DNA of 64,000 nucleotides from Myxocyprinus asiaticus (lineage: Eukaryota > Chordata > Actinopteri > Cypriniformes > Catostomidae): positions 34,832,001-34,896,000 of the forward strand of contig NC_059385.1 of the NCBI RefSeq assembly GCF_019703515.2. Reading direction: 5' to 3'. Below, in pieces: positions 1 to 13,637 of the stretch. How positions within the stretch are numbered: position 1 is the stretch's first letter; every line of letters starts with the position of its first letter. The position numbers and the translations under genes were made by a program. The notes below the pieces were generated by a model. The model saw only the letters and a program-made list of their open reading frames with translations, was not told the DNA's origin and did not search any database.

Positions 1-64
1 CAAAAACCTTGAAACACAAGAATAACACACTATAATATTCTATCTCTGCCCAGACGTAAACCTC

Positions 65-508
65 TTACTTGAATCGCATGAGGACACAGGTAGAATGTAT
101 TTTCCTCCGTCCTTTAACTTTGACCCGGTTCCTTGAGGCTCGTGTGATGACAGGAGGCCGTTTCTTCGCTCTGTCGGCGGGCGGTACGGCTGTTGATTCT
201 CGGCGGGCTGGCGGAGAACTCAGAAATGTCGACTTGATTGAAGATGGAAGAGAAATCTTTAATCTCTTCACTTCTGCAGGCAAACGGATGAAGATGCAAA
301 TTGCTCGGCGGTCTCCTTCGGATCCGTTAGAGTGTTTGGTGGAACACAGAGTAATCTCAACTCGTCCAGCGAGATGGAGATTGTATGGCCACAGTTTCAA
401 GTCGGACATTACTTCCTTGTGCCATGAGGTTGCACCGGAGAGCAGCAAAAAAAAAAAGCTACGTCTATATTCGGTGAACAAAGTCGCTGGAAGCAACTCA
501 CGAAACAT
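65..508 (-). other. Unidentified CpG-rich segment ending at a splice donor; possible first exon or repeat
   Basis: GC-rich compared with its surroundings, open over 147 codons on the minus strand and also open on the plus strand. The minus reading ends at ATTCAA/GTAAGAGG (about 63-69), a strong donor. A CCAAT motif lies near 569-574, compatible with a promoter above. The translation is basic and Ser/Pro-rich and matches no family I recognise. It could be the first exon of a gene left of the window, or the 5' part of a dispersed repeat. Coding status is not supported. Confidence 0.25.
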
Positions 509-599
509 TTCAGAGGTATTTCAACTCCTGATGATGTCATGTTTGAGGGACGTTCTGTTGTGTGCCTCATCCAATAGGAGTTGAGAGTTCGATCCTTTA

Positions 600-1620
600 G
601 TGAGCAAGGCTTCATGGATTTGTAGTCTGTTTTGGACTCCCTTTGTTTGATTTTGGCGCGATTTTTATCAGTAAAATTTATGACATGGAATGTGTGGGGG
701 CTGAGTTAGGTTTTACGACTTGTGTTAGGCCTGCCTTTGTCTTCTATCTGAATACATGAGGCCCAACACAAGGAAGCGCATCATTACACTGTGTCTCTAC
801 AAGCGAGAGACATGATAAAACATTCCTGTTTATAATAAATGAAGCTGTCTACATTGAAGTGATCTAGTTTTGCCTCGTCACATTGTGGTGCTCTCTCATA
901 TTAAATCTGACAAGAAATGCAGAAATAGCAAACATTCTTTTTTTATTATGCTTTCAGAACAGCTGCAGGGTGAAGAGAAACAGACTACTACATCATCCTC
1001 TTAAACACCTGATACATCTCATCTCCATCTGACATGTACAGGTATTTCCTCTGCCCTGTGAATCAGTCATTTTAATAATGAGTAGGCCTGTGTACCAATT
1101 CTCAAAATATAAATACTATACTATTCATAATATACATGCATAATATTCAAAATATAATCTTACTATCTTTATTGTACTGTACATATTATCTATTTTCAGT
1201 AAACATCATAACTAATGTAGCAGCAAGGTCCCCTCTTTCAAGATTTCATCTGTTAATTTTCAGTGCATTTTGACAACTTTAAACTGGAGGGCATTGACTT
1301 ATTAACCCTGTAAAGCCTGACATATGAAAGAATTGTCCATTTATTTATTTTTTTATAATTTTTTTAACATAACACTTTTTTTTAGTACCACTAAAACTAT
1401 AATTTTTTCATTTATTTATGTATCCTATTTGATACATTAGGCTTTAAAGGTCGTTATCCTCCTGAGCAATTCATTTTTGTGTAGGACATTTGTTATTTAA
1501 ATTTCTCTTAGCCCATACATCCAAATCTTGGGGTATTATCAGAGGACTCCCTGGGCTTTTCAGAGATACCAAATGTTTGAGAGTTTGGCCATGACAAACA
1601 TCCAACACCTATATCATCCA
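600..1620. other. AT-rich intergenic or intronic DNA, no gene seen
   Basis: No open frame with a recognisable product and no exon-like signal. It contains one copy of an 18-bp palindromic motif (TGTATCCTATTTGATAC at 1419-1435), also found near 3275 and 7466. A TTAACCCTGTAAAGCC stretch near 1303 resembles the end of a dispersed element. Confidence 0.4.
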
Positions 1621-1624
1621 TGTG

Positions 1625-2980
<1,356 letters not shown>

Positions 2981-2984
2981 TTTT

Positions 2985-4100
2985 ATGCACCAAACATTAT
3001 ATTGACATTTAAAAAAGGGAAATTGTAAAACTTTTTTCGCTGTCTCAGGAACTTGGTAAGATGACATCATCATAGCTTATAATGTAAAATAATTAGATTT
3101 TATAGTGATAGAGCAGGCTGCATATATGAAAATACCCAGAAATATTGGTTCACACGTTAAATATATCTTAAGTATATCATAAGTATATGTCAGAATTTTC
3201 AAAGCTCTGTGATTTTTTTTGTGGTGGGCATGAATGGAATGTTATGTTGATTGAGAGATATCTCACAAGCATGTTGTATCATATTTGATACATGTAATTT
3301 TAACATGCTTTTTCAATAAAATAATATACAACATTTTATCCAAGCATAAGTTGCTTATATTTAGCAAATCCCAGACGTGAGGCCACATAAGGGCCAGAGT
3401 GGAACTAGTCCACCCAGATTGACGGCGGGTCCACCCAATCAAAACTGCAGCAATATTAGAACAGTTTACAAATAAAAAGAAACTGCATTTTGTCGCAGGC
3501 AAAACAGCTCACATGCAAGATAATCATCATATTCCTGTTATAAATATGGTTAGAAAAATTTATTTCAAATAAAAAGTTAGATATGAGTATGGTGAATTGA
3601 AATAGGTATAGCGCTTCTTACCGAGTCGCTCATTTTCTCTGCACTGCACTTAGCACCAAGATAAATGTATCCACGCTTTGTCTCAATTCATTTTGGCACG
3701 TTGGCATCTCGCAGAACATGCACATATGATGAGTTCTCACCATTTCTTCCATGTTCGTAATCTGGGAACAATTTGCTGGAATAGTGTCGTCTATGAGAAC
3801 GCTGATTGAACATCTGATTCACTCGTGTTTTTCACCAGACCTCTTATTTTACATAGACTACTAATCAAAAGAAATATTTTGTGACATTGCAGCGGCTCCA
3901 CGAAGCCCAGAACGTAAGCCAAAGGAGAGTTGTCAGATTTTAAAGATTCGATCTTTGGGGAAATAGCCAACACTGGGTTTCCCGATAAAGTTGCAACTTA
4001 AGCCTTTACGATCATCTTAACTGATGTCGTTGATTATTTTATGATGGAGTAACTTCTGTTTCCCAAACCAGCATGTAGATTGCTCGTAATAAAGTTGAAC
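2985..4100. other. Intergenic/intronic DNA, no confident gene
   Basis: AT-rich DNA without a recognisable product. It contains the second copy of the 18-bp palindrome (3275-3292) and, on the minus strand, an isolated AAAATG-plus-three-codons followed by GTAAGA (3616-3633), discussed in the findings. Confidence 0.35.
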
Positions 4101-4101
4101 T

Positions 4102-5306
4102 TACACTGGCAGCCAAAAGTTTGGAATAATGTACAGATTTTGCTCTTATGGAAAGAAATTTGTCCTTTTATTCACCAAAGTGGCATTCAACTGAATGTAT
4201 AGTCAGGACATTAATAATGTGAAAAACTACTACTTTTTTTTTCAGAACTTCTTAAACTACTTCAATGAGTTCTCATCAAAAAATCCTCCACATGCAGCAA
4301 TGACAGCTTTGCAGATCCTTGGCATTCTAACTGTCAGTTTGTCCAGATACTCGTGACATTTCACCCCACACTTCCTGTAGCACTTGCCATAGATGTTGCT
4401 GTCTTGTCGGGCACTTCTCACGCACCTTACAGTCTAGCTGATCCCACAAATGCTCAATGGGGTTAAGATCCATAACACTCTTTTCCAATTATCTGTTGTC
4501 CAATGTCTGTGTTTCTTTGCCCACTGTAACTTTTTCTTTTTCTGTTTCAAAAGTGGCTTTTTCTTTGCAGTTCTTCCCATAAGGCCTGCACCCCTGAGTC
4601 TTCTCTTTACTGTTGTACATGAAACTGGTGTTGAGCGGGTAGAATTCAATGAAGCTGTCAGCTGAGGACATGTGAGGTGTCTATTTCTCAAACTAGAGAC
4701 TCTGATGTACTTATCCTCTTGTTTAGTTGTACATCTGGCCTTCCACATCTCTTTCTGTCCTTGTTAGAGCCAGTTGTCCTTTGTCTTTGTAGACTGTAGT
4801 GTACACCTTTGTATGAAATCTTCAGTTTTTAGCAATTTCAAGCATTGTATAGCCTTCATTCCTCAAAACAATGACAGACTGATGAGTTTCTAGAGAAAGC
4901 TGTTTCTTTTTTGCCATTTTTGACCTAATATTGACCTTAAGACATGCCAGTCTATTGCATAATGTGGCAACTCAAAAACAAACACAAAAGACAATGTTAA
5001 GCTTCATTTAATGAACCAAATATCTTTCAGCAGTGTTTGATATAATGGCAAGTGATTTTCTAGTACCAAATTAGCAATTTATCATGTTTACTCAAGTATA
5101 AGGTGTTGGAGTGATGGCAGCTGGAAATGGGGCCTGTCTAGATTTGATCAAAAATGACTTTTTTCAAATAGTGATGGTGCTGTTTTTTAGTAAAATCCTG
5201 ACTATACTTTGTGAGCTATTGAATGCCACTTTGGTGAATTAAAGTACTAATTGCCTTCTGAAACAGCAAAATCTGTACATTATTCCAAACTTTTGGCCGC
5301 CAGTAT
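4102..5306 (-). mobile_element. Tc1/mariner element with both inverted repeats, internally deleted
   Basis: Terminal inverted repeats: CACTGGCAGCCAAAAGTTTGG at the left (from about 4104) and its complement CCAAACTTTTGGCCGCCAG at the right (to about 5303), with TA at the outer ends. About 1.2 kb instead of about 1.6 kb because the transposase core is deleted. Confidence 0.92.
4257..4917 (-). pseudogene. Tc1 transposase remnant lacking the catalytic core
   Basis: It begins at 4917 with MAKKKQLSLETHQSVIVLRN and continues in shifted frames through TVKRRLRGAGLMGR and HWTTDNWKRVLW. The sequence then jumps to the C-terminal part read from DLNPIEHLWDQLD, ending before a TAG at 4257-4259. The segment between VLW and DLNPIE, which should carry the first two catalytic Asp residues, is deleted, and the join is out of frame. 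Confidence 0.88.
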
Positions 5307-5309
5307 AAG

Positions 5310-7030
5310 TGCTTTGTTATGGGAGCTGTCCGGTCCAAAGGTGCTAATCACTTTGGCAAATATGTCCAGGTGTTTGTCTTCTCAAAATGAAAATAATGTG
5401 GAAATACTAACAAACATGAAGTTGTAACCTTGTCGAGGTGCTGAAATATATTAACTATTACAGAAATCAATGAAATAAATAATTATGACTTTGGTAAGAC
5501 AGGGTTTCAGATGTTTGCTCAGCTTATAGAGATTAATAAAAGTGACGCAAGGAGTGCATGTAACATGAATGTACCCGATGAGCATCACATCATAATAAGG
5601 GGACCTCATGTAGCCTGTGTTGTTTCTTTGGCTGAACAGATGGACACAGAACAGGATTAAAATGACGGATATCAGTACTGAACTACTCATAGACCTTTCT
5701 TAACAGAATGAAGGGAATCTCTCATTGCACACTCACTCTATCCTCCTTTGATGAACGTATTTTACTTATTTATTTAGTCCTATTTATACAAGTTTTAAAC
5801 TGCAGGGTCACTTTACTCACATATTTCTAAAGAAATCTGTTTAATAAGATAATCTTTCTATTTCTATTATAGTTATGATTCTCAAATATGGCCAATGAAA
5901 CGTTATAATGTATTATGTGCCATGTAAATTTCGATTTATCTTTAGACCTAATTTAGACCTATCACATTGCATGCGCAGACTGTGGAGACTGCCAGTTGAT
6001 TTCAATGTGATTTTTTAACACTTTTCTTATCCTCTAAAGCAGTGTATAATGGCTTTCCAACAATCAAAATATATTAATATAATTTTATATTAATATTAAT
6101 TGTCCCTTTGTCTCTGATAAACTGTGAAAGATGCGAGAAAGATACAATTAAGTTGCACTTAATGGACTTAAGAGTGGTTCAAAGCTCTCGTTAATTTACA
6201 AACGTTTTTCCTTAGATAACTGTGCTTTTGGGAAATGTACCATAGAGATTAAGTACTAAAGTGCTACTAACATTCTTCTTAGTGCTTCGGGAAACCCAGC
6301 CAACACCTGTGAAAAGCAGCAGGACTGAAAAGTGTCTAATAATAATGTTTATTGCAATATCTCTTAGTTTAATTTACTGTATTTATTTCTATGGCCATTT
6401 CATTTTTCATTGTGTAACAGGATCAGCAAGTGGCTTCCACATGCTTTACTTAATTTTGTGTATGACCCTTTAATTATATTTAAGATGCACTCTCCACCCA
6501 CTGGCTGGTGCTATGTAGCGAAATGGTTACGGTTGGGTCATTGAGATTTGTGCCAGCTGAGAGAGTGGTTGTAGTGGGTGAGTGCTCCCCGGAAAAATAT
6601 TTTAATTTATTTTCATCTTATTTTTGGGGGGGTTAACATCGACATGTATTTTGTTTTGTCATGTATGAAAATGTACTGTATGCCCTCTTTTCAAGCTACC
6701 ATATTTTATGTGTAGTAATGTTCGATTTAATGTTCATCCTCATTATACAACACGCGTGAGCATGATTATTGGGACTGACCACTGCTTTTCAATGTGTTTA
6801 ACCAGAATAAAATCCACCAAAGGCGTGAGATGGTGTCATTCGACTACTTTATTCAACACAACACAGAGACAACCCCATTACAGTTGCATCAATATGACCT
6901 ATTAAGGTAAATTTCTAATAATAAACTTATTAATTAAAAACAAACAATTATTGTTATTATACATGTAATTATGCAACTAAGTATTAGGTAAATGAGCGAA
7001 TATCGACTCATAAACGCTGAGGAAAGGGGC
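5310..7030. other. AT-rich DNA, no gene seen
   Basis: No recognisable coding segment or transposon end. The short open frames have low-complexity translations and no splice-site support. Confidence 0.35.
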
Positions 7031-7034
7031 GTGC

Positions 7035-7200
7035 TTCATTATATTTACATTTATGCATTTGGCAGACGCTTTTATCCAATTTTATGCCCTTATTACAGGG
7101 ACAATCCCCCTGGAGCAACCTGGAGTTAAGTGCCTTGCTCAAGGACACAATGGTGGTGGCTGTGGGGATTGAACCAACAACCTTTTGCTTACCAGTTATA
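7035..7200. repeat. Dispersed teleost repeat (TTTGGCAGACGCTTTTATCC type)
   Basis: It holds the widespread fish motif ATGCATTTGGCAGACGCTTT followed by the usual CTGGAGCAACCTGGAGTTAA and TTGCTCAAGGACACAATGG blocks. Recognised from memory as very common in cyprinid genomes; family name not assigned. A related short stretch (GGATAAAAGCATATGCTAAA) occurs in reverse near 22378. Confidence 0.7.
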
Positions 7201-7204
7201 TTCA

Positions 7205-8745
7205 CAATGAAATATAAAATGTCAGTAACAATATAATAATTACCATCACTTTTACTTTATTAAAATAAGCTGTCATTTAACCCAACATAAGAGTCACTTT
7301 TCGCACAAGTCCGCCGCCATTTTAAATGAATCGATATAAAGGTTGAAACCACTTTTTTTCACAAATAACCACTAGATGGTACCATAAACATGTGAAACTT
7401 ACATACCATATGTTTCTTGGCTTGACAGCTTGAACAGAGAGTGAAACAGGAGCCATCAAACACTGTGTATCATATTTGATACATACGGCGTTATAGGGTT
7501 AAAGGGATACCACCGAACTCTTAAAAGGGACAGTCAACCCCAAAATGAATATCGTGTAATCACTTACCTTCATGTTTTTGCAGACCCCTATGACTTTCTT
7601 TCATCTGTGGAACACAAAAAAAGACATTAGGCATAATGCAAGTCTCAGTCAGCATTTTCATTGTACGGAAAAAAAGATGAATGAAAGTGAATGGTGACTG
7701 GGACTAACATTCAGCCTAACATCTCATTTTGTGTTCCTCAGAAGAGAGAATTCCTAAGGGCTTGGAACAACAACACATGATCAAGTAATCATGACAGAAT
7801 TTTCAATTTCAAGTATTTTTTTAAAGGTGTTTGCCAAGAACAACAATATAAATGTAAATCAGCACATGATTGCGTGTCTTGCTGGAAAACAAGTGACTGA
7901 AGAGAAGTGCTATAAAGTAGGTTGTACACTAATCATTCCATCTGAATAAAACTAGAGGGAAGAACTGAGGAAAGTAGTCCCCTGTGTGATTTAGATGAGA
8001 TTATTGTAAAATGTTTTAGTATTACAATATTAATTCATTTTGTGAATTCTTAAAGGGTTCTGTGACTGAAAAAAGGTTGGGAAACACTGGTGTAGCTTTT
8101 CCAGCAAGAAACCTTAATTTTCCAATGAATTGTGCTGTAGCATCACAAAATGCTACATTTGTCCAATTATATTTTGTGAGCTCAGCAATGGAGCCGTGGG
8201 AGTAATCAAACACACTCATCTAAACCGTCATCTCTCACACGTAGCATGGTTCATTTTTGTAAGGGAATGTCACTTTAATTAAATATATAACTATCAGGTG
8301 ATAGAATCAGAACTTCAGGTTGCAGTAGGGATGCAAATTTGAGCAAATTCTTTTAACCGAATAACCCCCAGTATTAACCAGTTAATAACAGTTAATAACA
8401 AGCCAGATATCAAGCCAGTGACCAAACAGCATGACAAAGGCTAAACATGTTTCATCAACAAATCTAAACTGGCTGGAATAAAACAGGCTCACATGACAGA
8501 TGTGCATAATAAGCAATAGGCATTACATTAACATTTGAACAAACAACTGTATATTTCCTTTTTATATTTCGTAACAAAACTTTTTTTTGCATGTCCAATT
8601 AACCTACAAGGCAATGAATATTGCCAGTTTAACAAATGTGTTAAAATTATTATTAGATTTTTACATTTCCAGCAAAAACAACACTATTGTGATACATACC
8701 GTTACTGCAATTACTGTGACATAAGATTTTGGTCATAACGGGCAC
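7205..8745. other. Intronic or intergenic DNA, no exon found
   Basis: Here or further left the last map3k1 exon should lie, but no minus-strand segment matches the conserved end of the kinase. It contains the third copy of the 18-bp palindrome (7466-7483) and TTAATAACAGTTAATAACA tandem words near 8380. Confidence 0.4.
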
Positions 8746-8748
8746 TCC

Positions 8749-9077
<329 letters not shown>

Positions 9078-9078
9078 C

Positions 9079-10003
9079 TAGAGATGAGCGGAACAACTAC
9101 TGTAATCTCACTGACTTTTAAATGCAAATTTAGAGTCGACTAGTCTAAAAAAATAAGAAACCCTCAGAAAATTCAAAAAACATTGTTTATGCAACCTATT
9201 TAAAATACTTAATCTATTCCAACAGCCAAATCTGACACTAATTTCCACTGAAAAGGGGCATTTATCTGCAACATGCTCGCTTTGCATTATGATCATTGTA
9301 CATTAAATGTAGAACATGACACGTATTCACTGAATCAATGTTAGTGAATACACGCATATTTATTGAAAACAATTTAATAAATAGTGCAGGACAAATACAG
9401 AATCCCTAATAGCTTGTTCTAAATGGAATTCACACCTAAAATAGTCATTTTGTAGGCTACATAGAGCATACATTTTTCTTGATCAAAATTAACATGTCAA
9501 TATGGTCTGGTGAAAGACTGGACCTGACTCATCTGAAGCGATTATCCTGCACTTGAAAAAGGCAGCTCTGTGGGAAAATAACTTTCAAACACAGATTTAA
9601 AGAAGACTCAAATGTGAAAACATCCATAGCAACTTGCAAGCTAACGTTTCGGAAATCCACTTCCCTCACCATCATCGAAGTGATTTCCATAGCTACTTTG
9701 CTTGTCTTGCGAGATAATGAAATTTTTCTGCACGCGCCTTGAGTGTGAGAGGGAAGAAGAACATAAGGTGAAATGAAACTGTGTATCTGCTCCAGATATC
9801 CTCTTTTTTAATAATTGTATCATTAATAATATTTAAAATGTAACATTAACATGACAGTAATTTAAGCGCAACCTTTGTAAAAATATAAAGCCAAACGTAA
9901 ATGTGATGAACAGTTTAATGGGGAAAAATATTAACCAACTAGTAATTCCAGTGTCGAATGAGAGCATCAGTACCGTTTAGTCGAGTAGTCTCGCACATCG
10001 CTA
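9079..10003. mobile_element. Possible hAT-like non-autonomous element
   Basis: The left end TAGAGATGAGCGGAAC and the complement of the right end, TAGCGATGTGCGAGAC, are similar inverted ends. Flanking 8-mers do not match, so target duplication is not supported. The interior is AT-rich without an open frame. Confidence 0.35.
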
Positions 10004-10103
10004 AAGATTACATTTCTACAAGCTTGACACTTGTTTTAAACTAGATTTTTAAAAGATTTTTTTATTTTTATCACCTTGGACAACCTTACTTGTCAATGAC
10101 CCT

Positions 10104-10650
10104 AAAGGCCCAGCCACACTCAAAGCGAAGTGCTTTTTCATTTTTTTGCTTCAGAGCCAAAAACAAGTTCGATACAGCCGAGCAACAAAATACTGTTTGC
10201 GAACATTCAGACACCGGCCACACCGCTGTGGGAGGCATTTAAATATGAAACAAACTATGTAAAACATGAACTAATATAACATTAAAATGTGTTATAAATT
10301 ACTTCATTCTATGAGTAGAATTCACACAAGATCAGTAAAAAAAGCTATTTTAACTACTCGATGATGATTTAAAATAATGTATATGCAGTACATAATGCGT
10401 AATTTGTCATCTTTACATTCTACATTCATGGCAATGCAATTAATTTATATGAATTAAAATAACTCAAATAATCATGCCCCCAGACCTGTGCGTAATTTCT
10501 GCAATAAGGAATTTGTAGACAAGTGATACTCGTGTTCAACCATATGGACATTAAACAAACAATATATTGATCATATAATTAATTTGATTACAATTTTTAA
10601 TAAATTGACAGCCCTAATTCAAATACAAAAATCAGTCTGGATTAATTGAG
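10104..10650. other. Intronic AT-rich DNA, no gene
   Basis: A CCCAGCCACACTCAAAGCGAAG stretch at the left resembles the end of a dispersed fish element, but I cannot define its other end. Confidence 0.25.
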
Positions 10651-10659
10651 TACCTAATT

Positions 10660-11112
10660 TTCTTTCTTTTTTTTTTTTTTTCCTCTCCCCTTTTTCTCCC
10701 CAATTTGGAATGCACAATTCACAACGCGCTCTAAGTCTTCATGGTGGTGTAGTGACTCGCCTCAATCCGGGTGGTGGAGGACGAATCTCAGTTGCCTCCG
10801 CATCTGAGACCGTCAACCCGTGCATCTTATCACGTGGCTTGTTGATCGCGTTACCGCGGAGATAGCGCGTGTGGAAGCTTCATGCTATTCTCTGCGGCAT
10901 CCACGCACAACTCACCACACGCCCCACCGAGAGCGAACCACATTATAGCGACCACGAGGAGGTTACCCCATGTGACTCTACCCTCCCTAGCAACCGGACC
11001 AATTTGGTTGCTTTGGAGACCTGGCTGCAGTCACTCAGCACGCCCTGGATTCGAACTCGCAACTACAGGTGTGATAGTCAGCGTCTTTAGTCGCTGAGCT
11101 ACCCAGCCCCCC
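10660..11112 (-). repeat. tRNA-derived SINE
   Basis: Read on the minus strand from 11112 it begins GGGGGGCTGGGTAGCTCAGC with an A-box-like TAGCTCAGCGAC and a B-box GAGTTCGAATCC about 55 bases in. This is a tRNA-like Pol III head. A conserved body of about 350 bp follows, ending at an A-rich tail (the poly-T at 10663-10681). The body is one I recognise as common in cyprinid genomes. Short AATTTT words flank both sides, a possible target duplication. Confidence 0.88.
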
Positions 11113-11114
11113 AA

Positions 11115-11845
11115 AATTTTGTAGACTGTCTGAATTGCATTTGTTTGGATCTCTGCAATGTGATTCTGTAATCTGCTGCTGTGTGAAAGTGGCCTAAGTG
11201 TCTCACTACTTGGTGCAGAATGAACTCGATCCATTTGGACATGTGCCGGAGTACGGCTATACGGTATACCGCGATAATTAACATGCACAATATTGTTATA
11301 ATGGGTGCATAAAAATATGGTGAAAATTCTAGATAGCCTATTAGCTAAATTTCTCAATTTCAAAATTGTTGAAATGATGAAAAAAGAAGAAAATGTATCG
11401 TAGTTTAGATGCACATAATTATTTTCTCCGCAGAGAGCTTGGGAATGATAGCTCCTGTTATAAAAAAGTATTTTTAGGCAAGTCAGGTCACTCGGCAGAC
11501 ATCTTTGGAACACTTTTGGGCAGCTATTTTCTATGTAAACAAGCAGCATGCCAGTGTAGCTCCTATCTTCTTGAAGGGGGAAATACAAAAATCACAAAAA
11601 CGGTTGGTCAAGATTATGATCAAAGAACATATTTCAAATCAACAGTAAAATCTGACAACACTGGTATCATAAACTGTGCTTTACCTCAGATTACACTAAA
11701 AAAAATTATTTTCTTGGTTTGTATAACTAATGCACATGCAAGTTCTCATACTGATTGACAGATATCTGTATCTAAAAGATGATTGGCTCTTTTGCCTGTA
11801 AGACGGGACTTGCTTTCTACATCCATTGGCCGCTGGGCGTTCCAA
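11115..11845. other. Intronic DNA, no gene seen
   Basis: One long minus-strand open frame runs into the SINE and has no family resemblance; a plus-strand frame (11393-11758) is likewise unsupported. Confidence 0.35.
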
Positions 11846-12277
11846 TAGACCTTTTTTCACAGACTGTGATGACACGTTTCTGCCTTATCAGCGTAAATCT
11901 CGCAATTTGTTTTATATTATACATATTAAAATATTGAGTGTAAATTTATAACATTATGCTTTGTGTTACATTACCCTGGAATAAGTTTTAAAAAATTAAT
12001 TACCACAGCTGCGAGGGGGTTTCTTTTACAGCTGCTTGAGTGTGACATAAATTACATCTCTCATCTGACTTGCTTAATCCACCACTCTCTATTTTTTTCC
12101 TCTTCTGGAAAGTCAATTAAACATAATAGTGAATTTTTTCTTTTGCTGTTGGAGCAAATGGGTAAGTGAAAATAATATTTGCTCTGATCTCCCATTCACT
12201 CCCATTCACCGCTGTCGAAGTTTACCCTGCAAATTTTGACTTCCGTGTTCCAAAACCCTGAGTGTGAAAAAGGTCTA
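11846..12277. mobile_element. MITE with TAGACCTTTTTTCACA inverted ends
   Basis: The left end is TAGACCTTTTTTCACAGACT and the right end reads TAGACCTTTTTCACACTCAG on the other strand. It is 432 bp, without a coding frame. Superfamily not assigned. Confidence 0.7.
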
Positions 12278-12367
12278 ATTCTCCCATTCATTTAATAGAA
12301 GTGATCCATCTCTGCTCAATGAAGCTGTTCAATGAAGCTGTCTGCATGACTCACGGACAGGGTAAGG

Positions 12368-13637
12368 ATTTTTTTTTCGATTAACATTTTTTTGATTCGT
12401 AGATAAATAACAAAGAAAAACACAACATATATACATTGAATCCACATTTAACTCCCACTATTACCCCTCCACCTCCCGAATCGCCAACCCCACCCTGACA
12501 CCCAAGGAACACCCGTCACATATAAAAATACACACACACAAAAAAAAAAATAAAAAAATAATAATCATACATAATTAAAACTATACTTCTCTCTCCACAG
12601 CCTCTATCCGAGAGTCCCCCAAAACGCTAATTATCTGCCCCATTTTCTATCAAACAAATCCCAAAACCCCAGCCTTCTACATGACACCTCCCTGAAAACT
12701 GCCACCCTCCCAATCTCCGCACACTACTCCGGAAATGAGGGCGCTCCAGCTGACTTCCATCCCCTTGAAATAAGCTGTCTGCCAATCATAACACTGGTCA
12801 GAACCTAATTTTTTATGCGTTTATCGCCCATATTGATGACCGCCCCATCGCCCAAAATACAGAGTCTGGGGCAAAATGAAATTTGAGTGCCCAATACGTC
12901 ACACACAAAACTCTGAACCTTCAACCAAAATTCTTGGATCTTAACACACCACCAAAAAACATGGGTTGTGTCTCCATCTTCTGATTGGCATCGCCAGCAG
13001 GTGGGTGTGTCTTTAAGACCAAGCCTGTACAATCTAGAGTGTGTCCAATAGACTCTATGTAAAATCTTGAATTGCATAAGGCACACCCTTGCATCTCTAG
13101 ATATAGACTTGACATTTTTTTAGAATCCTAGCCCACACTCCCTCCTCCAATGCCAAGTTTAAATCTTTCTCCCATAATCTCTTGACTGAAGTTAAAGCTC
13201 CGTTCCCCAGACTCTGAATTAGCAGGGAGTAATACACTGATGCCTCATGACCTTTTCCATAAGCAGTAATCATCTCTCCCATATATCTGCCGCTTTGGGG
13301 GGCAGATATATGGGAGCTAAATTTACAGCTAAATTTTATTTAGCTGTAAATACCTAAAGAACTGAGATCTGGGAATCCCAAAATGTTGAACCAAATTTTC
13401 AAAGGATCTCAAAACTCCACACTCATATAGGTCACCGAGTGTAGTTACCCCCCCTCACAATCCACTCTGACCAGCAGAAAGGGGACTTATTAATACATAA
13501 TTTAGAGTTCAGCCATATGCTCGAGGCAGCATTTAAATAAATGTCTGAATTAAACACTCTGGACACTTTTGTCCATACCGAGTGCAAATGCGAGATAATG
13601 GGGTGTAACTTAACTTCTCCGATTAGTTTGACAGAAA
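12368..13637 (-). mobile_element. L1-type LINE copy A, 3' part of ORF2 and tail
   Basis: Minus-strand 3' end of a fish L1. The poly-T at 12369-12378 is the A-tail. Frames carry the ORF2 C-terminus: QFKILHRVYWTHSRLYRLGL, a CWRCQSEDGDTTHVFWWC zinc-knuckle-like block (two Cys, His, Cys), and upstream EASVYYSLLIQSLGNGALTS. The DNA is collinear with copy B at 36885-37523. It is cut at about 13637 by the L2-like LINE and resumes at about 17925. Confidence 0.9.
12805..13630 (-). pseudogene. L1 ORF2 C-terminal fragment
   Basis: Part of the reverse-transcriptase/endonuclease polyprotein downstream of the RT core. Several frameshifts split it into pieces at 13097-13282 and 12805-13086. The C-terminal Cys/His block is still readable. 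No activity expected. Confidence 0.85.

Noticed and set aside
11043..11112. tRNA-like sequence with A and B boxes
   Set aside because: It is the head of a SINE followed by the SINE body and A-tail; not a functional tRNA gene.
11031..11588. Minus-strand frame of 185 codons
   Set aside because: Runs through the SINE into unannotated intron; no domain and low-complexity composition. Length alone is not evidence.
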